From Bradysia coprophila (taxonomy: Eukaryota; Arthropoda; Insecta; Diptera; Sciaridae): a DNA stretch of 64,000 nucleotides. The stretch's first letter is position 1, and each line of letters begins with the position of its first letter. Under the pieces are notes generated by a model that did not search any database, was not told the origin of the DNA, and saw nothing but the letters and a program-made list of their open reading frames with translations. The stretch spans positions 5,765,858 through 5,829,857 of the forward strand of contig NW_023503375.1 in assembly GCF_014529535.1 (NCBI RefSeq). Reading direction: 5' to 3'. A program made the translations under genes and the position numbers. Positions 48,401 to 59,080 of the stretch are shown one piece after another.

Positions 48401-51400
48401 AGCATGCATACTGAATTGATAAGTGTCAAATTTGGAGGCTTTAGTGGTAAGAGCGACCGGTTAAGTTTGATGTTTAACTCATACAATGAACTAAACGCAG
48501 TGTATCAGCATCCTAATATTTTCTATGTTCATGCTAGGAGCAGTGCTATGACGAATGGCAATTTTAAGCATTTGCTCTCTACTTCTTACGACTATGCTAA
48601 TCTACAACTTTAAAGATGTCGCGCTGCAGCGCTGAGAATCAATTCACTGGCGTTTGCGTTAAGAGTGCATGTACCCTGAATATGGTGACCATTGCCACAG
48701 CTCTGCTCCTAGCATGAACACTGAATTAACAAGTGTCAAATTTAGAGGCTTTAGTGATAAGAGCTACCGCTTAGGATTGTTTGTGTTCTATAATCTGAGC
48801 AAAATAAACGCAGTGCTGTGGTTTTGCAGTAGAGTTAGAACAATTTCCAATGCTCAAATATGAAACTCTATCGGAGTGTGGTGTGGGAAACTAAAGTTCT
48901 CGACTTCGTGTCAGGCTAATGGAGTACGATTTTTTACAGTTCTAGTAGGACATGTGTAGTTACTAAGCAATGAATTTTTCTACTTACTTGATCAGAATCA
49001 TACAGCAAGCATACAGCATCGATGTTATAATGCTAAATTTAACCGTAAATACGGTAATAATTTGAATGGAATAACCGGATCGTATTTGCACTAGAAACTT
49101 TTCCATTTTGTTGTAGATTATCTGAAGTTTCATTATTTTTTCGGTGAATAATTTCCTGTTCAGCTGAAGATTGTCTGTCCATTGTTTACCAACTGTTTTA
49201 CCACAATTTTCCATTATAATTACATTCGTACCAAGTCCATTGAACCCATTCTTTTGTGATGATAAAATTTTTAATTTGTCCCCAACCTTGTTGACCGTAA
49301 ATATTTTAGTAGTTAATGGGGATGGGTCCGGTGATTTTCTGATATTTGTTTTCGCAGATTTTCCAGCATCGCCACGAAATTGTCCGAAAAAATTGTTAAT
49401 TAATTCGAGACGATTTTTGAGCAGCTGCATGTAGGCGATAAATTGAATTTCTGTAATACATGTGACGACGAATGGAACCAAACAGATTGTCAGACAGTAT
49501 TCATTGAATGGCGCATAAGATTGAATGAACATCAAGCAATTGAAGTATTCTAATACCGAAATTGCAGCGATTATCGACACCAAGCCAATCTTAATGTTTC
49601 TAGGGAAGGTAAAATTTGTTATTAAAATCGAAATTAGGATGTGGAGGATCGGTCATTTTTGGGAATGTGCTAGCTAATTATTAAAACGCTTCACAGGCGA
49701 CAATTATATCACCCAGTGTTATTAGTAGAGTCTGTCACTTCTTTCGATCCAAGTAATGTCAACAAGTTGTAGTGAAATCTTTTACTTCATTTGTTTAATC
49801 TTACAAATTTGCTCTATCTCAGGCTCAGGCAATGTTTTATCTTGTTCGACTCAAATCCGAACCTGGAAACATTTTTCTCAGATTTTGAATTTCGGACGAA
49901 TTTTTGGAAAATTCAGTTTTGTCGGATTTGGATGAGATAGATAGTGATTCGGTTTTCCATTTGCAGTTAAAAGTATAAATTTTTACAATTAAAGTCAATC
50001 TATGTGTCTAGGTATGCTTCAGCTGTACCTAGACCTGTTCAGATCAGAGATAAAACCGTATAAAGACATGGATCAGCTGAAGAAAACTTAGACACAAATT
50101 TGGTTGACTTCAAATTTAAATGATTTAAATTGTCTCAGAACGTATTGTGGTCAAACTTTACCCTGTCACATACGGCTGTTCATCTGTTAGCGATAACGAC
50201 GACAAAAATAATGACAAGCTCTGGGTAATATGGTCCGTTATATAGTGAAGTGAATATTAAAAAAATTGAAGTACAAGATTTGAAATCAAACATTTTTCGT
50301 TTTCTAAGTTTTCCCAAAATATTTTGGGAAAATTGAAGAATTTCCTGTAAAATAGGGGAAAATTCGGGAAGATTTACGAAAAATCTGGAAAATGTACGAA
50401 AATCTGTGAAAATTGATGAAAATCTGGGAAATTTAGGAATATCTGTAAAAATTTAGGAAATTGTGTCAAATTGCAGTGTGCAGTTGAAGTTTTCAACCGA
50501 AAAAGACTGAAACCTTACACTTTTCTTACAGAGATTTCTCGATGTCCACGAAACGTACATGATCGTGTGGGGTGCCATTATGTTGTTTCAGGGCAAATAG
50601 GGTCTTATGAGGGATTGGAAGCATCTACGATGAAATATGAGAAGTTTAAATGTTTAAGTGCTTATATTTCATCGTAGATGCTGTGAAACCCTATTTGCCC
50701 TGGAACAACATAAAATTACCTTTCTTTTTCAGTTGAAAGTTTCAACAGCACATATCCTCAGTGTGGTTGAATTTTAAACCCAATAAGACCCTATTTGCCC
50801 GGAAGTACATGCAATTACCTTTCTAATGACACCCCACACGAGCCTGTACGGCTCGTGAATAAATTTTTAAAGCCAATAAGTCCCCATTCGGCTTAATAGT
50901 GCATGTGATTACCTTTATAATGACATCCCACACAACCCTGTACTGCTCGTGTAACTGGAGAAAGTTTTGTACGAAAAGTGCAAGTTTTCGGTTTTTGATC
51001 CACCCTTTCACCAGCTACAAAAGCTTTGAAGAATTTTTTTAAAAATCGTTTTGGCTTCTACAGTCGAAGTCCTTTCTAGGTACATATAAAAGAGTCCACT
51101 GGAAAATGCGTCCGATTTCGGTAGGCTGTTTTTCAAAAGAATCCCTCAAAATTCCATTGATAAACCCAAAAATTCCGTCGCTGGAATATATTTTCCCAAT
51201 TGCAATCCACTCAATATTTCCGTTCGTTTTACGAACTTTCTTATTGTGAAGGTGAGAACATTCTTCTCGAAAATGTAAATTCTTACACCAAATTTGGATG
51301 GCTTAAATATGTTGGTGATGGTGTGAGTTCATCAATCTATTAATCTTTATTCTTCCTTACCACTTACAACTAATATGATGTTTGACAAAAGACGAAGAAG

Positions 51401-52272
51401 GTTTCCAAACAACCACTGACAAATATTTCGTTCAGTTTTCAGTGGGCTTTCGTTTCTAGTTAAACGCTTTGGGTATAAATAAATAATAAAATGGAAATTA
51501 CATTCAGACGAACCCTTTTTTGTGTTACTTTGAACGCAAGGTTATTTGCACAAGGTTGAGGTCGCCATTTTCTACAAAATAGAAATTAGCTCAAAACACA
51601 CACATCCACAAAAAACCCCTTCAAGACGATAAAACATTCCCCATTGAACCCGGATATTTAAGATAATCGACTAAATTGTGCGTATAAAAAAACAAATAGC
51701 AAGCAGAAGAACCATACCTTGAATATATCGAATCATCAATTTCAATGTTCACTTCCTTTCGAAATATACCATCGATGGAGTGCATGATTTGAAGAGCATT
51801 TAATATCTCCTTCTGATGGACGATACCCATGACCGCTATTACGAAAAGACTTACGATTCCGGAATATCGATTGAACGAATTAATGGCCATAGTTACGAAA
51901 TTCGTTTCGCTGCTGTTGTCGGTTAATTCGTCTGACGCACTTGGGTAATAAATAATTTTTGTTTTCATTTAGATAAAATCCGCTGCTAAATACACTGAAT
52001 GACAAGCACCTGATAAAATGAAACGAACAATAGGAAGCCAGCATAACGATGGACACAATCGTTCCCAAATAGCTAACCCGTTCATGGCGAATAGAAAATG
52101 GACAAATGCCGAATAGTTTCGACACAATGAACAGCGGCCACAGGGCACGCTTCAGGCTTGTGCCACCTTTGACCATTTCGGTCGAATTGAATGTGCAACA
52201 CACGATTGGTGTGATGACGGTTTTTGTTATAACACTGTTGGGGGAAATTGATTCAATCAAATTTAATAGCAC
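45492..52272 (-). CDS. Insect gustatory receptor (7 exons)
   Basis: Seven-transmembrane chemosensory ion channel of the insect gustatory receptor family. Exons on the minus strand: 52272-52010, 51912-51718, 49599-48988, 46076-45950, 45830-45800, 45726-45644 and 45581-45492. Phases agree at all six junctions; 1401 nt give 466 aa. N-terminal SLKRALWPLFIVSKLFGICPFS is typical. Exon 3 carries the middle transmembrane segments and a long hydrophilic loop of about 90 residues. Exon 4 ends a membrane segment in CHSMETE. Exons 6-7 encode FSFELLHNRIEFRPLGLYKLN and then AYLIILIQF, the family's C-terminal TYxxxxxQF signature, with alanine in place of the usual threonine. The 31-nt exon is short but phase-consistent. 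A further 5' exon cannot be excluded. The ligand cannot be told. Two introns (2.1 and 2.9 kb) are full of repeats. Confidence 0.88.
46855..47250. repeat. Dispersed CGAGGCGAAGCCGAGG / TTTATCCCGAGTTA repeat in a receptor intron
   Basis: Shares with 32990-33180 the blocks GACCTCGGCTTCGCCTCGGAT, TTTTCATTTTTATCCCGAGT, and GCGTCGAAA flanked by TTTTATATGCTACATGC or similar. Within this stretch the unit occurs in both directions (about 46860-47030 and 47035-47120), so the copy is itself palindromic. The right end (47125-47250) matches the palindrome at 44383-44560. Confidence 0.65.
47256..47617. mobile_element. 362-bp MITE with CAGCCTCTATACAAACAAAC termini
   Basis: The left end CAGCCTCTATACAAACAAAC and its exact inverse at 47598-47617 begin arms that continue through CACCTC..CGGGTAACAGTGGCCGAGTCG for about 50 bp. 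The interior has a purine tract (AGAAGAAG at 47343-47378). An open frame across it (from 47281) exists only because of this composition. It inserted into an older dispersed repeat in a gustatory receptor intron. Confidence 0.8.
48385..48830 (+). repeat. Direct duplication, about 125 bp repeated 310 bp apart
   Basis: Copies begin at 48385 and 48695. They share CCACAGCxCTGCTxCTAGCAT, ACTGAATT, AAGTGTCAAATTT and GAGGCTTTAGTG, and each carries a short open frame with the pattern M-TEL-SVKF-GFS-KS-RL. They lie in the third intron of the gustatory receptor, in the opposite direction. This could be a decayed exon pair or just a duplicated repeat. Confidence 0.65.
49985..50110. mobile_element. Short palindromic repeat, GCTTCAGCTG/CAGCTGAAG type
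   Basis: Arms GTCAATCTATGTGTCTAGGT..GCTTCAGCTG and CAGCTGAAG..CTTAGACACAAAT..TTGAC pair around a CCGTATAAA segment. It resembles the elements at 9876-10036 and about 26550-26720. It lies in the second gustatory receptor intron. Confidence 0.55.
50540..51155. mobile_element. Foldback-like region with hairpin 50580-50712
   Basis: Arms near 50580-50650 and 50655-50712 pair over GTTGTTTCAGGGCAAATAGGG and CATCTACGATGAAATAT. Copies of an AATGACAYCCCACAC..CTGTAC-GCTCGTG unit repeat near 50835 and 50925. At 51073-51150 a segment matches, in inverse, the terminus of the foldback at 23333-24992 (AAAAGAATCCCTC and CACTGGAAAATGCGTCCGA). All of this lies within the second gustatory receptor intron. Confidence 0.6.
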
Positions 52273-55200
52273 ATTTTATGGTAATTTGTGGTTTACGCTC
52301 GGTTACCTATCATAATCCCACATCATTTATGTCAACATTGGACATTGATTGATTCAATTGCACTAATTGTATAGCGAAATGAAAGCTCGCCGATCCGCTT
52401 TACGTAAATCAACAATTCAACGGCTATGTTTACTTGGATTTAATTGAATTTGCTGGCTTACATCCTGGTCGAATGTTGGGGCAAACAGGGTTTTCATGTA
52501 CTCGATTAAAAATCTGGAAAAGTTGGAAGTCTTATACCTTTACAGTGCTTTTGCTCTAAAGGAATAATCTTAAACTTGACCTGTGAGCGACTCTCCAAAT
52601 CATTTTTTTTACGAACGGTATGTGTACCACAGTATTCAATTACTTCGTTTGTTCAATGTACTCTGCGGTCAATAGTGTATGGTTTACTCAAAATACATTT
52701 TGATAGTTAACAGTTGACAATAGCTGTGCTTGTTGTGTCTTCTGGCCTCTTTGTTAAGTCCAACCAGAAATGATTAGCTTCAGGCTTCCGCTTCAGTCCA
52801 CTTCAATACTCATACAGTACATCTGCGTTAGCTTACTGATTACGAGGAAATGTAACCTTTCACAGACATATCATAATCTCTTCTGTCAGATCTTTTAGAT
52901 CATTATTCATCTAAGTGTATTCAATAGATTGGTTTCAAATCTTTTACTTCATTTTTGTGAACATTCTTTTTTTTATATGCGAGTCCTTTAGTCAGAGCCT
53001 GTCGTTTATTCGAGAGTCGCTATTCATTGTTTTCCCAAAAAATGTGGTTTAACAAATGAGAATCTAGATTATTATTTTCTACTAAGGCTAGGTCAGGTAT
53101 CACTTGATATACAATTGAAATTCAAGTCGACCTGAAAATATCTGAGCCTGAACTAAACTGACCCGATGGTGGCCACCGTGCATGTCCTACTAGGGAGGTC
53201 AGGACAGCTATTTTTAATTAAAAAAAAAACTGACCCAAATTTCAAAATCAAAATCAAAGGAAATTCAGATAAATCAAGTCAGTTTTCATGTAAAAAACGT
53301 TGCGTTTACGGTAAACTTTACCTCAGGAAAAAATAGATTCAAATAGATAGAAAATTTCATTTGCTGGAGTGCGGTAACTGATTATCTCCCCTCAATAGGC
53401 CATGAGAAAATTGCATTGTATTGACGATTTGTCGAATGACATTTCTAGTGAGAAAAGTGTTTCTGCCGTGAAAAGAAAATAGAACTTTTCTCACCTGAAC
53501 TGTCACTTTGTTCATGTTCATGTCATATGAACAACGCTGTGTTCATCTCTCTAAGAAATTGGAAACTCTAACTCGTGCGAAATTGTGGCCCTCGCTTCGC
53601 TCTGGCCACAAACATCGCTTTAGCTGGGATTTACTGTTTTCTCCCCAAGGTAAACAAATAACTATAGTAAAATGTTTCATTCACGGCTATGCTCTACTTT
53701 CGTATACCTCACAAGTTTTGTTGAGTGTTTTTGCCTAACATTTTTTTTGTGCATAAGAATGATGAGAAAATAACATTATTCTTGATGGTGATAAGGAGTG
53801 ATTTGATCACCATATATATTCTCTAATGGCATATTGAATGAGCTAGCACCTTTTCTGAATTATTATACCCGTTCGTCAAAAGCATTCAAGACACAATCCG
53901 ATGTAATGCTATTACAACACTGCTAAATCATTCTGAATAACAAACAGAATTTCCACATGACACACTGACTCTCTCACCGTGATCTTCGTTTCGACTCTCA
54001 TTTCCACGATTATTATTATGCTCAGACTCACCGACGAAAAAAAAGCTTTCATTCTACAGATGGTTTCTGTAGCCGAAATTCTTTCACCTTAGTGAAATAA
54101 CAACATTCGCACCGAACGGTCGAATGTGCGCTCTCAGTAATTTGTCGGTGAAGTTAGTACCGGTAAATATTTAAAAATTCGATTTTTTTTTTGATTCGAA
54201 GGTGTGAAAACATTGCTTGAATGTAAAGATAAAATACTCTCCCATTAGCTGTACCAATTTGTAAATAATTATCATGTGCGGATTGGACTGTATTTATTGA
54301 TTATGAAAATAAACAAAAGCGCAATGTATACCCGGAGCTATGGTGTGGTGTTTTAAAATAATTATATTGCGATGTTAAAACTCATTTTATGTGAAAAATT
54401 TATGGTCGGTTTCTTTTAATGATGCGTTTCCTCACATCAATTCGATGAAGCCAATAAATGATAGCCGAAAACGAATAGATTCAAGTAAATCATAAGGACA
54501 AGAAGGTCATTTACGAAACAATTGATTTCGATATCAAAAATATCGCCGTGGGAACAATCGAATCCGATTTATTATTGTGTCGAAGAGCCCCCTGTAACGA
54601 TACATTTCATACAATAAATTCTGTTGGTAAACATAAACGGATTCGACAACTTATTTCAACAAAAGGATATTTTTAACTGAAAAGGTGTCTACACTACACA
54701 CGTCTAGCATTTGGTATGTTATGAAAGAAAATATTTGATTCCCAGATAACGGGGCAGAGATGAATAACAAATTTATTCGGGACCGTTATAGTATCCCGAG
54801 CTTAAATGTTTCTTTTCCTTTTTTGTTCGATTATTTTTGGAGTATTGTTCGAGTGTTAAGGTATCGAAAAGAGACGAACTTAAAGATTTATCATTTCCAT
54901 TCCAATAACAATACCTTGTAAATTGTAACCACTGGTGGGTGGGTTGATGGGTTTCGATTGACTGAAATAGAGAATGTGGAAAATGGGATTCGAGCTTAGT
55001 TGTAAGTTGTTGTAAATGAGATGTTTTCAGGATTGATCGGTTGTGCACATTACATTGATTACATAGTGGTCCACGTTAGGCGAACGGATTCGGAAATAAT
55101 GTCCAACTCTCTGGGAAAGTTCACAGGGACCAGCTCATGGGTCAACTTCTCTCAGTTAACACTCTAGGGCCCATTTTTATGATATTAAATTCTCTAAATT

Positions 55201-58200
55201 TCCTTGATTTTCACTAAGGACAATACACCGAAGCCGTAGCCGCTCCGTCGTTTTTGCGAGTTTTTTGAGCTAAGCCGTTCCCTTTGGGATGGCATTTCAT
55301 ACGATTTAAGAGAAAACAGAATTTACACTTCGCCCGAACTAAATTTGTGACGCAGTTTGTCAGCACCTCATTGGAAATCTGAAACGATCTAGTGACAGAT
55401 TTCAATCAATATCTCAGATTGGCCAAACCAAGAAGAAGAGTGAAAAACAATGAGTACACTCTTGATATTTGTAAATTAAAATTCGTTAATCACAGAAACA
55501 TAACACTGCTCAGAAGTCGTTCCTTGATGGGAGGGCCTATATTCGAGAAAATATTGTCTCACATTTTCATGAATTTTTGCGAAAAAATTTTCACAAAAAG
55601 AGAAAATCGCGAAAATTTCAGAAAATTCGGGATTTTTTTTTTGCTTGTATAGGCCCTGCTTGATAGAGATAAATTACAAATACTTCGACTGCATTCGTAA
55701 CATAAAGAGACACCAAATTTCACTAATTGGTTATACAACCGAGGTTGAGAAGGATACCAAAAATAATTTCGTGCAACGAATTACCACTCTAACCGTTAAG
55801 GATATCAATTTATTATACGTACATATTCGGCTAGAAACTGTTTCACAACCAAAATGGTTTCAATTGTGCATGTTGACGTTGACATTTTGAGTTACGTAAA
55901 TTGTTTTGAAAATTTTCATGATTTAAACGATGCATGAAAAACCGTTTTCACCGACCTGGACATTACTCAAGAAATTAAGAATTTTTAACTTGTTGACAGT
56001 TTGTCGTCTTAAAAGTTACGAAAAGAATAAACTTTTAAAAGCTTCTTTGGTGGCATTCATAAATGACTAATTTTTGACGACTTTTGACACCATCTCCTCC
56101 CTCTCCATCGTCCTGCGTTGTCTTATTTCGCTTAAAATGCTTAAAAATTACGTCAATAACTTTCGACGATATTCTATTTCTAATTTCAAAAATTTTCTGT
56201 TTTGTGAGTTATTGTAGTTAGTAATTGATTCTATAGGAGTATTTTGTTGAACAAATGAACATCTAGATTTTTTATGAATTTTGGTTGGGTCGCGCTAGCA
56301 ACATGAATTAATATTAAAATAAGAAATCTAGTTCTTCATTTGTTAAAATTTTGTGTGGAATCGTTTAAAAACCACAACAAAAATCCCACAATGATGGACA
56401 GACCTTTATATACTGTCTGTCCTGTGGCCGCCATCGAGCTCTGAGGCTCCGTTTCGATAGAAAATTCTGTCAAAAATGACTTAAAGTTATTATTAATGAG
56501 GGCAAGGGCAGGGCGCGAAAAAGCTCTGTTAAAGACCCGGTAATATGCTCATTACGGTTCAACCCTTGTTTATCTTTTCGAAGATAACAGGTTATGAACA
56601 ACATAAGTGCACGTTCCCCTAATATGGCGACTATTCATTTGTAATGTTACGGACATTTAATAGAGCTCTGTTAAGTCAAGGATCTTACGTCAGAAAACAC
56701 ATCCTGAAATTCACTATGACCGATTATGTGCAATGTGTGAAGTCTCTATCGACCGAATGATCTGGGAGTTATTCCCGACGAGGAATTAATGGTAAATATC
56801 GGACTAATTTTTTGAAAGATATTTCTGAAAATGTCAAATAACATGAAAAACTTTGTGAGTGTGATTGCGACCAGAGCGGAGCGGGCCAAATACTAAAATT
56901 CGCCATCTCTTTAGCTGTGCATCTGCTTTAGAACTCATATAATTGAACTGTAGTTAGACTCGATAGATAGCATGATATCGTCATGTTACTTCTGAGTTAT
57001 GACTATCACCACCGCAGAACCTCTCGAGTATAACTCTAATGACCTCAGCATCACATGCATGAACCTTTATGTTATGATTCTGTTTAATTAAAGCCTTAAT
57101 TCAGAGCTTTTGTGTTAAAATGAAGGAAGGTTTCAATATCTTTTCATAACTTCGACAGTCAAGGGACCTGACCCACCCATATAATGTGGGACGTAGTTGT
57201 TAAACTAGATAGCTGTGAGCTGTTTTTAATTTGCTAGAATCATAACTCCCAATGTTAATGTTTTCAATGCATTCTATAGCACAAATTATCAGCAGGAAAA
57301 TCCGTGGATTGAGCTAAAACAAACATCTGCGAGCATTTATTTATTTACCTTTATTATATCCTCGATGCTCAGTGCACACTCATTCGCATTCCATCCTAAT
57401 TGCACCACCGATATGAAAGTCATTAACCAAAGCGAATAGATTTTTTTCTGTAACAAGAGCAAACTGCACGACAGGCTTCATTCGCATTTGCAATGAGTAT
57501 TGGTTATTTGTTCACCAAGGGGAGAAAATAGGAAATTCCAACAAGAGCGAAAGTTCACTCGAGTTGGGATCTCTTATTTTCTCCCCGATATGTTTTACCT
57601 TATTTTGTCCCCTCAATAGGCCATGAGAAATTTCTATTTTCTTGACGACTCGTCGAATGACATTTCTAGTAAGAAAAATGCAGCACTTTCTCTACAGTGT
57701 GGAGAAAATAGAACTTTTCTCATTCGAACTGTCATTTTGTTTATGTTTTCGAAAATGGTGTGGCGAATGGATGTTTTTGTTTCGTGGAGAAAAACGGAAA
57801 AACACAACGTGCACGCATGAAAAACTTTGTGTTCATCTCTAAGAGAAATGGGAAATTCCAATTCGAGCGAAATCGAGGCGCTCGCTTCCTATTTGTTTCA
57901 TCCTTTTCGAAACCAAAATAAAGTGACAAAAGTTGCAAAGAGAAAAACTCTTGGTCATCCCATGACGCAAACAAGAGGTGAGAAATTACAATTGAATGGA
58001 GAAAATAAGGTTTTTCACGCCTCACGGATAAACAACGATTTCAAAAAAGGGATGAGAATGTAATAATATAGACAAATTGATGACAAAGCAAGACGCCAAT
58101 GTAAATAGCAACCTGGACCGCGAATACATTGGCACACGAATTATGACTGGTCTACTCACTCCCCGGAACCTATCTTCTCAAAAGGAAAATAATAACTTTT

Positions 58201-59080
58201 GAAAAATTCTTCACAATCAGCTTAAATTTTCGTCTCAGAATAAAGGAAATCGCAAATATCACCGGGAGCTCAGCCGGAAAAAAAATTATTTGAATGAAAG
58301 AGTGAAATGGTGCCAAAGGCGCCTCTGAAAATTATTGTCTATCCGATTTGAAATTACATTATCGTCATACATTAAGTAAATCTGTGGGAATTACACAAAT
58401 TTTGTGAAAGGATGTAACGTAGGAAACGCGTTTTGAGTGCTTTCAATTATTTTTCCTTCGAATTGAACGCAAATTTGTGTGATCAAATAGCTATAATTTT
58501 ACATACGCGTTGCTCAATCTCGAATGTATGAATATATGACTGGTTGATATTATTTTTGGCGTTGTTTCATAACATCACAATTAGTGACTAAAGGAACCCC
58601 ATTTCGCAACTTGTTGCATAAATTACTATTTCAATTTTCCCTTAGTGGTCACCGTGGTCACATTATACCATATCCATGGTAATTTTAATGGCATACATTC
58701 CACCGTATATTGTTTAATACGTTATTTTGTTGTGCGAAATAAATAACTAAAAAACACAACATTTTTGATTTCAATAATTAAATTCCATGGCTCTAAACGA
58801 ATAGTAAAAGAAAAAACTTTTCCAGACATCAAACATTTGCTTTGCAATAAAAACGGCGAGCATTTTAACGAATTTATTGCACGACAAAATACAGTGGGAT
58901 TCAAATGAGCAAACAAAAATCAAACATTGTGTGCAAAACCAAACGTTTGGAATAATTGAATATATATGAAAGAAAAATTTGCGTGAGTTTGACAATGGTC
59001 ATTTACACAGGCACGCCACATTTCAGTTTGTTAGTTTGGTTGGCTTCGGAAAAACATTTTTCCATTTTTAGCCCCGTACG
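52273..59080. other. 6.8-kb region without a recognised gene
   Basis: No coding exon was recognised. Dispersed repeats: 52935-53030 (CTTTTACTTCATTT family), 53090-53170 (AGGTCA-rich), 53330-53670 and 57505-58030 (TTTTCTCCCC/CAATAGGCCATGAGAAA family, about 85% alike over 53380-53600 and 57595-57890). At 55392-55890 two adjacent plus-strand frames (86 and 81 aa) look mildly protein-like (LAKPRRRVKNNEYTLDICKL in one), but no family or splice sites convinced me. The stretches 53700-55200 and 55900-57480 show nothing. Confidence 0.45.
57505..58030. repeat. Dispersed GGCCATGAGAAA / TTTTCTCCCC repeat, longest copy
   Basis: Contains GGTTATTTGTTCACCAAGGG, CCCCTCAATAGGCCATGAGA, TTGACGACTCGTCGAATGAC, GAACTGTCATTTTGTTTATG and TTCATCTCTAAGAGAAATGG. 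The same order appears in 53330-53670 and in parts at 40310-40475 and 41105-41200. Segments occur in both orientations, so the family is partly palindromic. No reading frame of a transposase is seen. Confidence 0.7.

Noticed and set aside
48984-49583. The 199-aa minus-strand frame as a gene of its own
   Set aside because: It is exon 3 of the gustatory receptor; splice sites at both ends keep phase with neighbouring exons.
51880-52009. Reading the first gustatory receptor exon on to 51880
   Set aside because: The extra residues do not fit the family; splicing at 52010 to 51912 keeps phase and restores the expected sequence.
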